From contig CM035170.1 in assembly GCA_020205615.1 (NCBI GenBank), positions 34,534,123 through 34,598,122 on the forward strand: a stretch of DNA of 64,000 bases, read 5' to 3'. The notes beneath the pieces were generated by a model. That model ran no database searches. It saw nothing but the letters and a program-made list of their open reading frames with translations, and was not told the origin of the DNA. The translations under genes and the position numbers were made by a program. Origin of the DNA: Panax quinquefolius. Its lineage: Eukaryota; Streptophyta; Magnoliopsida; Apiales; Araliaceae. Positions 11,086 to 23,017 of the stretch are shown piece after piece. How positions within the stretch are numbered: position 1 is the stretch's first letter; every line of letters begins with the position of its first letter.

Positions 11086-14000
11086 TGTGACGCCCCCAAA
11101 TTCGGGTCTCTTCCAACCCGACATATTGTGCTCCACGGTGCTACAGTTCACACAACATTCAATTGAAATGCCTCATAAGAACGAATATGTCTTATATATA
11201 TTCCAAAACAATACTACCATTTCCCAGGTTCTTTATAACTGTTACATTTCTTCTTGTCATAATATCAAATATTATCATTACAAACCTATACTATTACATA
11301 GGTAATCTACAAGTTCACTTTAGCCTTCACTTTATTCTTGACGAATCCTTCGGTCCATTCGGTCTAAGCTGCATTCATATGGTTCAAGCAAGTGTGAGCA
11401 TAGCAAGCTCAACAAGTACAATAATTTCATTTTAAAAGCATGCTTGAAACATAGGAATCATATATCTTCAATAACTGGATAGCAGTTACGAAGTACTATC
11501 AATAACTCAAAATAGCATTCCTTTTCTTTCAAAACGTTTTACAATAACAATATTCAGTAAAACATCAATTCTGGTCCAAGACCATGATTGTTTCATAGTT
11601 TCTTTGAAAAGGATAACCCGACATAAAGTCTGTAAGTCCGGCATATCTTACGAGCACTTCTAGGTGATCAGCCTATAGTACTCTATGTTGATCAACACTA
11701 CATCCATTAAACGTGTATACGTTTAAGTTGTGGCAACCTCATGTGCCCATCGAATACTCAATGAAAATACATTTGTTTATTCATATCCAGGCTTACCTTG
11801 AATCCGTACCAAACAGTTGGCGTAGGATAGCGTTAGCAATTCTATATTGAAAGACTTATAAATAAATCAATCAATCAATCAAGATTAGTCTAGCCGAGTT
11901 AAAACTAGCATCAACTCTTTCTTTAAAACCATACATGTATCTAATAACTTGAATCATTTGAAAACTTGGCTAACACGGAGGTTAGACAAACGTTTAAGAA
12001 AAACTTTCCTTCAGCATCTGCTATAGTATAATTACGTTTCCTTTGAGTCTTTACGGTCTCTGCAACACATAACCACATAACATACCACATTAGGTCATGA
12101 ATGAACATACATAGTTCTTAAAGAATCTTACCCTTCTTCTCAATCTAATTACGTATTAGATTTGTTATTTATTGGTTCCGGCTTGCTATCGTTCTTTTAC
12201 ATCGTTCTTATCAACTTCTTTCCTTTTTATAACTTAATTAAAATTATTCCATTATTACAACTCGGTTCGAGTTAATTATCATTCCTCACAGTTTACTAAT
12301 GTCCTTACGTTTATTAATTGACACTTAATCGGCATTGGTTATGTAGACTTATTGTACATCGTTCCTGTTTACATTCAATTAACTTTCTTTAACTCTAAGG
12401 GATCACACTAGAGGTTTAGTTATGACTTAACAATGTTTTATTAAGTCTCTTATTTCATTGTTAAATAATTTCCATTCAAGCTCTACTTGTAACCATTCTT
12501 CATTATGTAGTTCTTGAGGCTAGCGCTGCGGCGCCGGCTATTACTCTTGGTGTCGCATTGCGGCATCACCCATTATTGCCCAAAAACTAGACTCCGCGCT
12601 GCGGCGCGAGTCTCTTTGTTACTTGTTACGATGCGGCGCGAGTTTGCAGGGGCTGAGGCTCACTTTGGCGTTGTGGCGCCGATCATTTAGGCTTGGAGTC
12701 ACGGGGCGGCGCGGACTATGTGCCAGAAATAAATTTGACAGATTTTTCTTTTGGTGAGATTCCCGGCCTCGTAACTTCTTCGTTATAAGTCCGAATTGGC
12801 TCGTTCAAGAGCCTACGATTCACAAATCATATACTCTACCTGTTCATGCAAGAATTTTATCTATTCGACTTCTTTTGATAAAATTTCACCTATTAGTCCA
12901 TTTTTAACAAAAACGATAAACGTTCGTGAACGTTCAACGCTTGTTTCTTCATTCTAAGTCAGAATCTGGCCATTTTTGAGTCCGTAACTCTATAATGCCA
13001 AATACAACTTGTCTCCTTTGAAAACCAACGTTTCCAAGCTCAATATCAAATTTTGACTTCCATTCCGAGAATTTCACGAATTCGACGATTGTCGTCTAAT
13101 CGTGTGAATTCCCGCGAAACTTCATTACTTAAGATTTGTTCTTCGTTTCAAATGGATTCATTTCATCATACTAATATTTTGACATACATACTTCATTAAC
13201 TTATAATCATGATAAGTTATTACTTATTATTGATAAGTTTGTAACTTATTAAAGTATGAAAATACTTATGTTTCCATTTCTTATGACTTATGTCTTCTTT
13301 TCATATGACTCATTATGGTTAATGACTTTTAACCATTATTTTTACTTCTTTTTATCATAATAACTTTATTAATGTAAACATGTTACAAGTTCCTCATTGT
13401 TCTTCACAAGTTCTTAGCTTATATGATTACGAATAGCTTATTCATGACTTATATGGCTTATTAAGACTTAAGCCTTTTAATTTATCATTCCTTAGCATGC
13501 TAGTTCTACTAATACCCCCTTCTCTAACAGTGGAAGAGAAAGAGAATTATGGTTTAAGAATACTTACTATTTGATGAACACTTGTTAAGCCTTAATCTTC
13601 TTCATGCTTCTTGAAATATAAACTCTAGCTTTTCTAGCTTTTTCTCTCAAGCCAATAAGCCCTCAACTTATAATGTATAAAGTGTTGGATGAAATAAATA
13701 ACCAATAAATGAAATGCAAGCTTGCTATTTATAGGACTTGCTAGGTTAGGGCATAAGGGTCATTAAGCCATCCACCTCCTTACTATTCATTACCTAGCTC
13801 TTAAGTTAACTTGGCCACCACACCTTTTGCTTGCTCACCACTTGAGTTATCCATTGCTTAGCCCTTAAGTCTACTTGCTCATCACCCTTACTTAGTCCTT
13901 AAGTATACTTGCTTAGCACCTAGCTTATCCTTTACTTGTTCATCACATAAAATCACTTTGTTTGCCCACCACACTTACTTAACTATTAAGTTATTTGTTT

Positions 14001-14906
14001 AATACTTAGCTTATCTCTTGCTTAGCTCTTAAGATTACTTGCTCCTTACTTCCTTTACTTAATCATTAATTTTACTTGGTCCTTACTTATTTTATTTGGT
14101 CATCACATTCAACCATGTGATCATGGGTTGCCCCATGGGTCACCCTAACCCATTGCGTTAATATTTTGGGCTTGTATTAACAAATCTTTGGGCTTGTTCA
14201 TTAATTCATTTTGGACTTTACAATAACCAATATTTGGTTTTAACATTAGTTCACATTAGGCCTAACCCAATCCCAATTAAACTATACACTTCCTACATAA
14301 TCCTACAATTATAATCACATATGGCTTAAAGCCTTGGAACGTATTATATACACATTAATTCCGTATTCTAATTCGTATACTTAGTCAACATATACGACAT
14401 ACCATCATCCATACATACTCGTATAATACTTCGTATCATACTCGTATTCATTACCTCGTATAATATCTACGTATTATACGATTATCGCTTTAATTTACTA
14501 TACACATTTAAATTCCTTCTCGCAAATCCCTTTCTTATAACCGTTAGGTTTTAAGTCCACAGGTAAAATATTACGTTTTCCATAATTGAAATATTATTGG
14601 ATATTCCATCTTACCTTGATATTCTATCGTTACGTATTTCTCGGAAGTTTAAAAATAATTCCCGAGCAGAAATGCGTGAATAGTGTTTTTCAGAAAATTT
14701 CTTAGAAAGCTTTTATTTTCATCTTGGAAATTCAAACACTTTAATTCTACCACGTAGCCAAAATACTACGACGTTCTGATATGTCTAGGTCATAGAACGA
14801 CCTTCAATTAGCTTGCTCCCATAAATAATCAATTAAATTCATTTAATCCACATAATTAAATAAAATTTTAATTCTCCTAAAAATCTAATTTTTCTCGGGC
14901 GTTACA
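11086..14906 (-). mobile_element. Solo LTR of the LTR1 (Tekay-type) family, minus orientation
   Basis: It starts TGTGACGCCCCCAAATTCGGG and ends ...CTCGGGCGTTACA, the reverse complement of the ends of the 5' LTR at 57034-60310. It is flanked by a 5-base TSD, TTCGC (11081-11085) and TTCAC (14907-14911), one mismatch apart. There is no primer site, gag or pol between the ends, so it is a solo LTR of 3.8 kb, the usual product of LTR-LTR recombination. A TATA motif lies on the minus strand at 13726-13735 and GC-rich repeats at 12530-12720. No gene is seen. Confidence 0.92.
13726..13735 (-). promoter_or_regulatory. TATA box of the solo LTR
   Basis: The minus strand reads CCTATAAATA, in the corresponding position to the TATA box at 57920 in the intact LTR of this family. 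Confidence 0.5.
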
Positions 14907-14911
14907 TTCAC

Positions 14912-15060
14912 GCTGCAGCGTGAGAAAAAAGAAGGGAATCGTCGCCGCAACGCCAGTGCAGGGCAATGGCCAATGAGGAGCTTTTAACTACTCAATTCCT
15001 GGGGGAAAATGTAAGGAAAGATAATGAACGTGTAAGTCACATAGTGTAATACTTAATCAA
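14912..15060 (+). repeat. Continuation of LTR4, truncated
   Basis: Directly after the solo LTR the GC-rich hairpin zone of LTR4 resumes (CACGCTGCAGCGTG, then GCCGCAACGCCAG) and fades at about 15040-15060, where sequence attributable to the PMD ORF begins. The junction is abrupt, with no LTR terminus, so it is a deletion or truncation point. Confidence 0.6.
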
Positions 15061-16397
15061 ATGATTTTAACCATTGATAAAGGTTTAACGAGATTAAAAG
15101 ACAATGAACTCCATTTATTGGACTGTGAGGTGATGATGACACCGACGGATTGGCGGTTTATCACAGGTAAGGAGTTTGAGACGGGCACCAGTGCCTTGCA
15201 TGGCGGATATTACCCCTACTGCCTTCAGATACTTATTAGGAGTTTCGGATGAGGCGCTCAAGGGCAAGACCGTCCGTATGTGTCCTTTGAGCGTAGATGT
15301 TATGAGTGGGTTGTTGAGTGAGCCCATGCCAGATGATGTCAGAGTCAGGGATCACATTCTTCGACGATTGTTCCTGATGATCATTAGAGGCTGCTTCATA
15401 TCAGATAACTCTTCTACGGTGTCGTTCGCTTTGATCAGCGCCACGCGATATGTGGACCGTATAAGAGAGTATGACTGGGGTTCCTACACCTTCGCCTATT
15501 TCCTTAGGGGCATGGGTATGCATTCGCAGGGCTTGACCGAGGCTTGGTTAGGATTCTACCCATTTCTGCTGGTGAGTATTTCTCTTGTAGTTTCCCATAT
15601 ATAGGTTAAAAGTGTTTACTGACAGCAGATGTTTGCCTTTGTGTTAGCAGTTTTGGGCCTATGAGAGGCTTCCATGTTTGTTCCCTGTGAGCGTGTTAGG
15701 TTTAGCTACCTACCCACGAGGATACGATGGCATCATTCCATTTTGGCGGAGGTCCTTGTAGCTGAGGGTTTCACTCATTGCCGCCTACAGCTGGAGTTGT
15801 TGACAACTGATGTCATCACATGGATTCCCTATTCTGGGGAGCACTTGGCCATGGGATTTGAGGATGGGTACCCAATTGGTGTCGAGTACGTGATTTCCAC
15901 CCGTAGGGTTCCTCTTTTCTCTGATGGAGGATGAGAGCTCTATTTAGGAGAGCGTGCTATTAGGGGCACCACAGGAGAGATCTGTATGCCGATCTTGTCT
16001 CCTGCAAGGCGTTATTGGCCTATATCGCAGTCACCCGTCATTGATATCAAATTTTTGGGGGTTAACAATTTTGCATTATCAGAGGGTCCCTGCACTCAGG
16101 AGATATTCCAGGGTTGGTGGTTCCCTCACACTATTGGAGCCCAGTCCCGCGCTACTCAGTTCATGGGGGATATGGTTCCAGGATCCTTGATGATGACGGA
16201 TTGGCTAGCCTATGTTCGAGATCCGACTCATTTGACACAGATTGATAGTTTGACCCAGAGACTGGACCGGGCACAATTCTTTATTCGGCATTTGGGTAGA
16301 GATCTGACATAGGCAGATTCGTTTAATCCTTCTAGCTCAGGCGATGGCCCCTCAGATGACCCATTTGGTTTTGCCAACGCAGATCCTCCTTTGTATA
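15061..16397 (+). pseudogene. Plant mobile domain (PMD) protein, antisense to the Tat element, 5' part with intron
   Basis: Reading frames on the plus strand give a plant-mobile-domain-like protein: EVMMTPTDWRFITG, FRYLLGV, RDHILRRLFLMI, a YDWGSYTFAYFLRGM block, then WAYERLP-FVPCERVRF and WWFPHTIG. PMD proteins are plant proteins often linked with transposons; some act in silencing. A canonical intron (15572-15650) splits FYPFLL from FWAYER in phase. Frameshifts near 15200 and 15671 and stops near 15932 and 16310 make this copy a pseudogene. The N-terminus is lost at the junction near 15050. The reading continues after the nested element, at 24493. Confidence 0.78.
15572..15650 (+). other. 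Intron in the antisense PMD gene
   Basis: The donor is CTG|GTGAGT at 15572 and the acceptor GTGTTAGCAG| ends at 15650; a CTGAC branch-like motif lies near 15618. The 79-base gap removes a stretch with stops and rejoins two PMD blocks in phase 0 (...PFLL / FWAYERLP...). It lies on the strand opposite to the Tat transcript. Confidence 0.8.
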
Positions 16398-18689
16398 TAT
16401 GATGCCCCCAAATTCAGGTGGTTGAAACCCGAATTTAGTGCTTCACGATACCATTTCTTTGAGCGAAATAATAATAATAATGTCATAAATATCAAACTTA
16501 ATTTACATATCAGAGTTGTCTAAATCCCAGGTGCACGACCTTTAAAACATTTCATTACATGGTAGATAATAAATATCATCATCTTATTTAAGTTTATCTA
16601 TTACATAAGATAATACAAACTTATTCTGCTAGCTCTCCTTTCCCTTTGTTCTTGCTTGAACCTTCAGGTCGATCATACATAGCTGAAAACATTTAAATTA
16701 AGCAAGAATGAGCATTTGAGTGCCCAACAAGTAATATCAAAAAATAAACATTAGCTGAAAGGGTTAAATGTTTTCTTTAAGCGACACTTCTACAACGAAG
16801 CAATAGTTGTGAAGTAAACTGAATCAACATTAACAACATAACAAATCTATTTCAAATTCTGAAACTACATACTGACTATGATTGGTGAGTAGTCGACAAA
16901 CTATGAACTTTGTTTTCAATTTTCGATAGGGTTTAACAGAACTTCATCTGTAAACCGTCATAACTTACGGGCACGAGGGTAATCATCCCAATGTGCCCTG
17001 TATTGATTAATACTACATACTAGAACGATATTCTCATTCATCATATCCGCCTCAGGCGCACAAAAGTTTTCACATGTTTGGGATGTTCATACTTAGTCGG
17101 AAATCCAAACCAAACAATTCGGTTGGATATCAATAAGGTTCTATCATATTCAAAAGCTATTTTAAATATGTGTCTAGCCGAGACAAATAGCTTAGACGAC
17201 TTTCAATTAAGATATATACATATTGGAAATCAATAAGTATGTATCAACATGTTTAATAATTATCCAAGTGGGGACACTTGTATAATAAATCTTAGAATTT
17301 TACGAACAGAATATATATCTGGATTATACAATAATACTGTAATGATTGGATATAATTAAAGAACTGGCATATCTACAAAGGTATAGATACATGAATAATA
17401 ACGATAACAATATAGTTCTGAAACTGGTTTGCACATGTCAATTGCATAAAGTAAATGCAAAGTTAGAATACTTGCACAATGTAAAAGATAGTTCAGATAC
17501 TTGCACAATATAATTTGAGTATGGTTAGGAAACTTGCTCAATAATAATTGGAGTAAGTTTAGGGAACTTGCTTACTATATCCGTTGAATAAAGTAAAACA
17601 AGAGTTTAGGATACTTGTTTGGTCTCCTGCTTACACAACTTAGTTCTATCTTTAGTTCAACGACCTATCATTTATAAGATCGTTCTAATGATTAGAATAA
17701 CATATTATAACACATAGTACTATTATTTACAGTCAAAACATAACCTAATCACATTGTCACATAGTTATATCAGTCATTAAGACACAAACAAATACTTATA
17801 CAGTCAAACCATATAGGTTCGGATCAATTTCGGTAGTATTTCGGTGTACCGAAGACTTTATCGAGTAATTATCGAGTTCAAAAACTCAATCATGTAGTTC
17901 AATATTATCATTGATATTTTAAATACCAGTCATATTATTTTTAAATAACTTATAATAATTTTTAAATAATTATTATAATTTATCTTGATTTTTCAAACTC
18001 TAGAATCATTATTAAATGATTTAAATATTAGATAATTCTATTATCATTAATATTTAAATAATATTAAAATATTAATACAACCATTGCCAAAATAACAAGG
18101 TTATTTATAATAACTCAAAATATTTTTAAAGTATTAATATTACCCTTAAATGATTTTTAAAACATTTAAAACTATTTTTAAACAATTACCATTAATATTA
18201 AAATATTAAGGTATTATTCACTAAAATATTAAAAGTCATTTATAATTACTTAAAAAATTTTAAACCATTTATATTCTTCTTAATAGATTTTTAAATCAAT
18301 AAAATCATTTTTAATCTATTTATTTAATTTAATCATTAAATAAATCTAATATCATTAATATTAAATAATTAATAAAATTTACTTTAAAATATTGAAAGTT
18401 ACATTTTATAACTTAAAATATTATTAAATACCTTATTATCATTTAAAATGATTTTTAATATAATAAAATCATTTTTAGTTAATTTATTTAAGGCATTTAT
18501 TAAATAAGTTAAATATTAATAATATTCAAATAATTACTAATATTTATGGAAAATATGCCAAATTATTAGAAGTTAATTTTTATGACTTAAAATAATTTTT
18601 AATACTGATTTATAATTTTCAGAATTTATTTACTATTTTTAAATGATTTTTAGAAATTAAAGTAATTAAAATAAATAATACTGTCGATA

Positions 18690-19995
18690 TAGCATTTAGC
18701 GACAAAATCTATCGCCTTAGGTGTTCTTGAGCTCAAGAACACTAACAAGGCAGTGTTCAAGGGTCTTACTTTGACCGTTAAATACTCGTTGCACATGATG
18801 TTTCTGAGACAGGGTTTTATAATGATCATGTAGTATTGATGTAATACTACATGAATCATCAATTATCAGGGTCAAATTACAGCATACAAGCAATCTATAA
18901 AGACTCAAACTAACTGTCAGACATGTTATGGGAATTCTGGGTTACCCAGAAATGAGACAGTCTCAAGTGGTTTCTTTGTGGCTCATTTAATCAAGTGTTC
19001 TGGCTACTGTTAATGTGTTCTAATGGTTTAGGTTTATAGTCCACATGTCAAGGTACAATTATCAATCATTAGGTCAGTCAAACTACAACATAATCACAAT
19101 ATAGCATTCGGTCAAAGCTTGTCAGAATTAACGTTCATCGGTTTTCTGGGTTACCCAGAAAACCGAGTTCGTGCTCATCCGGGCTAGTTTGACCAAGTTT
19201 AATTTGAAAACTATAATGTTTCTGGACACAATATTTGTCAAATCTTATAGTCCTAGTGTAAGATTACATGATATAACAACAAACATAGCCAAACAACATA
19301 AGACGAGTAAGATCTGGGGCCTTGAACAAGTTGTCAGAGTTGTTCTTCATTTCTGGGTTACCCAGAAATGAAGAACAGTTCGTGAGGCCTACTTTGGGCT
19401 TCTACAACTTGCAATCTAAGTCACGTTTTAGTGATCTTAAGGTTCCAGTGTGTAGACAACATGTAGGTGTACAGATCTAGTACATAACATCATCATAACA
19501 ACAATACCATCTTAAGATACATGTCGGTCAAACTATGTCAGAAGACCTGGTCATGCGTTTTCTGGGTTACCCAGAAAACGTATTTCATGTCTTCTGGCCT
19601 GGTTTGACCGCTCATTGTGATCTACCTTACTAATATTTAGGCGATCTAAAAGCTTGAATTAACAGTTAACATAACATACAACAACCTGGATACAAGAACA
19701 AGAAAAAAACAATAAACTTAAGAAAGATCCGGGCGCTTGAATAAGTTATCGGTTCCTTTACGGGCGGTTTACAGGTTACCCGAAACGCCAGATATGTAAG
19801 CCGATCAACGGGTTTTGACCATTAATAAAATGAAATATGTGCATGATATGACCTTGATTCAAGTTCTAGAGTAAAGATCTCATAGCGCACTACAATATCA
19901 AACATTTAAAACAAAACAACAATAACCATGCTGAGATCTAGAAGGTCTGACATTCGGTTGTCAGACCACATGAGAAAAATTTCTAGATTTTATAA
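18690..19995. repeat. Tandem array of about 209-bp units, each centred on a palindrome
   Basis: Palindrome centres fall at 18731.5, 18943, 19152, 19359, 19568 and 19777, so spacing is 207-212 bases. Four units share the core TTCTGGGTTACCCAGAA; the first has a different core (GTGTTCTTGAGCTCAAGAAC, 22 bp in full) and the last is decayed. The arms differ between units but stay self-complementary: arm lengths are 8 bp, 14 bp (TCGGTTTT-side), 18 bp (TGTTCTTCATTT-side) and 12 bp (CGTTTT-side). Outer flanks also keep GGTCAAA...TTTGACC inverted pairs. Sequence between centres is degenerate but recognisable (TAACAACAATA-like). Confidence 0.85.
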
Positions 19996-20308
19996 ATCTT
20001 TAAATTCAAGCATATATATGTTATGGATCCACTATTTAGCAACCCAGATCACTGATTCACACCTTATACAACATATTTAAATATTCATACATCAAATCCA
20101 ACATATCATACAAGATCAAAATTTTGGTTTAGGCATCTACCTTTCTATTAACTAATTCTTGATTCTGACCTCTGATCTACTAGAAGTGATAGTGGGGCTT
20201 GATTAGGGACTGATCTAGCAAGATATTTTCAGAGGTTTTGAGTTGAGAGAGTCTTGGTTGAGTGTTGGTGTATAAATGAGCAAGTAATGATTTTTCCCTC
20301 TCTTGATC

Positions 20309-20320
20309 TTATATATAGGA
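20309..20320 (-). promoter_or_regulatory. TATA box of LTR3
   Basis: The minus strand reads TCCTATATATAAG about 1.1 kb from the LTR start (21396), a plausible U3/R border. The motif alone is seen. Confidence 0.5.
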
Positions 20321-20510
20321 CTAGAATCTAATGTAATTGTGATGCAAGATGGCTGAGATTTTTGGTCTATAGGCACATGGCTAGGTTGGGTTGGTCACCA
20401 ACTAAAGTTATGGCAACCTATACAAGTTATCTATTAAAATAATGCAAAAGGGGATTTAGGTCATTTGGTTTTTTACTTTTAGTGGCACAGTGGGAAATCT
20501 ATTCTAAACC

Positions 20511-21026
20511 TTAGGGTTTGACCCTTAGGGTTTAACCCTAAGGTTCCATAACTCCAATTTCTAGGATTTGGTAATTATGGCTAAAATGGAAATCATAGTT
20601 TCTTAAAAATGTGAATTAGGGTTCCCTAATTAAATTAGGTTTACTAATCACCTAGGACTTATAGATTAGACTTTATAATATACTAATTACCATTAACCTT
20701 GCTAAATTACTAATTAGGGTTTACAACTTAGTAGTTAGGGTTCTAATTTAGTAATTAGGGTTCCTAAATATTAATTAGGGTTTACCTAATTAACATAAAT
20801 ATAATAATTGTCATTAACTACACAACACACAACTTAACAATTCTTACAGACGTAATTGACTTATGTACTTATGTTTATCAGTAATGCTAGGGTTTTACGC
20901 TATTTTACTATAACTGTTCCACACATTAACATTATACACATATTAAGCATGTTTATATTACTTTGAAATATAAATAATATTATATTAATATTCTCATTCC
21001 TTATTCAAAATCCGAAATTAGGGTTT
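20511..21026 (-). promoter_or_regulatory. Cluster of telo-box-like AAACCCTAA motifs upstream of the LTR3 TATA
   Basis: The exact plus string TTAGGGTTT (AAACCCTAA on the element strand) occurs at 20511, 20525, 20714, 20775 and 21018, with near copies at 20616, 20735, 20756 and 20888. Two are in perfect palindromes: CCTTAGGGTT-T-AACCCTAAGG (20523-20543) and AATTAGGG/CCCTAATT (20614-20631). AAACCCTAA is the plant telo-box, a known promoter motif; its activity here is inference. Confidence 0.6.
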
Positions 21027-21396
21027 TGAATCCATATCTGATATAACCTTCATATAAACCATTATTAATTAAGTTCAAATTATTAAATCAACTAATATAA
21101 TAAAATACATATCATAATATTAATCTTTATAATCATATCATATATATAATAATCATATTTTCATGGAAAATAAATAATAAACATTTTATTACAAAATTAA
21201 TTTATAATAAGAATATAATCTATAATGATCAATAATTCTTAAAAAGAATTTATTTATAATTATTTATGTAATAATAAGTTTTATTTATCACATAAATACA
21301 TATACTTCTCTTTGCACATAATCCTACCTTTATTAAAAAAAAAAATTAAATGCACAATTTATTATTTAATTATATTGAAAATATTGGGTTATTACA

Positions 21397-21413
21397 TCCA
21401 CCCCCCCCCTTAT
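21397..21413 (-). other. Polypurine tract of the LTR3 element
   Basis: The minus strand is AAGGGGGGGGGTGGA directly before the LTR start at 21396. It is the unmistakable plus-strand primer and fixes the left LTR as the 3' LTR. Confidence 0.85.
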
Positions 21414-21639
21414 AAGGATTCTGTCCCCGGAATCATCGATTTAAAACTTATAGATACTAGGAAAATAGCAAACACAATCATTTCAAGTAGATCTCGATCA
21501 TATTTGATCGAACTGATATTTAACTATTCAACATAAAACTTGTCTATCTGATCATACGGAAATTTTATTTCTAACAGAACTCAAATTTCTCCTTCAAAAT
21601 TTTGTTATAAAATAATTTACTAAATATAGGAAAATCATG

Positions 21640-22233
21640 TATATAAAAATATAAAAGTTATACGAATAATACCTTGAGTTGCATTCCCAGCTGCCACAGT
21701 ATACTGAACCGTCATATTGAAGACTCTTGCGGTTGATTTTGTTGGTTCGTTTGTTGAAGTTGGTCCCGTCGTCACTAATGTCCCGCTGCTTTTCCCCGTA
21801 GTCATACTCTCTGCATCTATTCTCCTTTTCGTACAATCCTTCACCTTATGCTCCGTTGATCTGAGTGATTCTTTCCGTAATTCCCACGTTGCACCACTTG
21901 CTTCTTTACACCCTCTTGCTTAACCTTGACATTCCCGAAATTGTTTCTCTTTCATCATATAGGTGGCAAAAGTTGTCTTTTTCCCCTCCGTTACCCTAGC
22001 TATTACAAACGCTTCTACATGATCAATTGATCCTCTAAATCCTAGCGGTTCGACGGCCTTGAAGTCTTTGAAGTTTGTCAATCAATTATTTGGCTGATTT
22101 CCCACGGCTGGTAATTTATTCTGCATAGCTTGAGCGTCCATATTCATCAAATTCTGTATCGGGTCTGGTTATCCTCCAACTTTGTTGATAGGTTCTTCTG
22201 CCCCTTTGGTTTCATTTTTTGTCTTGGCGGCAT
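21640..22233 (-). pseudogene. Chromovirus gag remnant with large internal deletion
   Basis: On the minus strand gag starts with MPPRQ at 22233, like the MPPRR start at 61489. In shifted frames it then reads FKDFKAVEPLGFRGSIDHVEA and KKTTFATYMMKEK, matching FKEFKSVGPPEFKG and KTSFANYVMKGE of the copy at 61.5 kb. It then jumps to the gag C-terminus and protease start (TKSTARVFNMTVQ, VAAGNATQGII). Most of gag and all of pol are missing. The plus ORF at 21717-21923 is a shadow. Confidence 0.75.
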
Positions 22234-23003
22234 TATCGGATTAAATAAAATCATGTTCATCTAACAAATTTCTAGTACTTTACACCATATACCATAGCAC
22301 ATACTACTTTAAACATCTGATATCCCTTTGTGACCACCAAAGTCAGGAATCGCTGCTATAACGTATACAAAGTTGAGAATGTTACACTATACCCACATAT
22401 CTATCATATATGCATCATATAATCATACATATTCAATTAATCCTAATACTACTTATTTCTTACGCCTTCACTAAGGATTTAAGTACTTAGTAATCTATAT
22501 ATTCCCATTTTCCTCAATAATCCATTCACACCTAACTATACCAAGTTCGTCAAACTTACCATAAGTATGAGTTTTAAGAACTCGAACTTAACCTTATATT
22601 CTCTAACTATACTCTACCTATCAGTTATACACCGTTTCTGGATGCGGTACTACATTTTCCAGCATAATCTCATTACTAGGGTTGCTTACAAAGTGAGCCT
22701 CTAATTAAGTTATTTACTTTGATATTAACTCGGTTATGGAGATTGACTACTTCTTTACGATCTGAGGGTATCCAAATCATTCCCTATCTGACATCTACCT
22801 ATAAATTATCTTGACTAGCATATAATATATATACTAACAACAAATAATAATTTTACATAGGTTATTTTTATTTTATTTTATAATGAATTCAGTTAATTCA
22901 TCTCCTTTAAAACTCTATACGAGTTATTTGTATTTTCAACATTTCCCTCTGCCCTAATGTTATAGCCCAAGGTCTATCCCACCTATGGTTTCTAACCTAA
23001 AAT

Positions 23004-23014
23004 CTTTGATACCA
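23004..23014 (-). other. Primer-binding site of the LTR3 element
   Basis: The minus strand reads TTGGTATCAAAG two to three bases after the LTR end at 23018. It is the same variant of the iMet site used by the LTR1 element (60314). Confidence 0.85.
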
Positions 23015-23017
23015 ACC

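Larger units (their letters stand above)
16398..21396 (-). repeat. 3' LTR of the LTR3 element (about 5.0 kb)
   Basis: The ends match the right-hand copy: the first 800 bases (16398-17195) match 23018-23815 and the last 660 (20735-21396) match 23825-24487. In between is sequence present only in this copy, including a 209-bp tandem array with palindromes (18700-20000). The TATA motif is near 20309, followed upstream (toward 21396) by many AAACCCTAA motifs. No protein gene is seen; the ORFs at 17356, 18650 and 19171 are chance frames. Confidence 0.9.

Noticed and set aside
15061..16397. PMD ORF as a normal host gene
   Set aside because: It is antisense within a Tat element at the place where antisense ORFs are known, and it is broken by frameshifts and by a nested element. 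A host gene captured later cannot be fully excluded.
18690..19995. CRISPR-like array (regular spacing of a short palindrome)
   Set aside because: Units are about 209 bases, the spacers are homologous to one another, there are no cas genes and the DNA is plant LTR sequence.
20500..20800. Interstitial telomere repeat
   Set aside because: TTAGGGTTT motifs are scattered with other sequence between them and are not in tandem, so this is not telomeric DNA.
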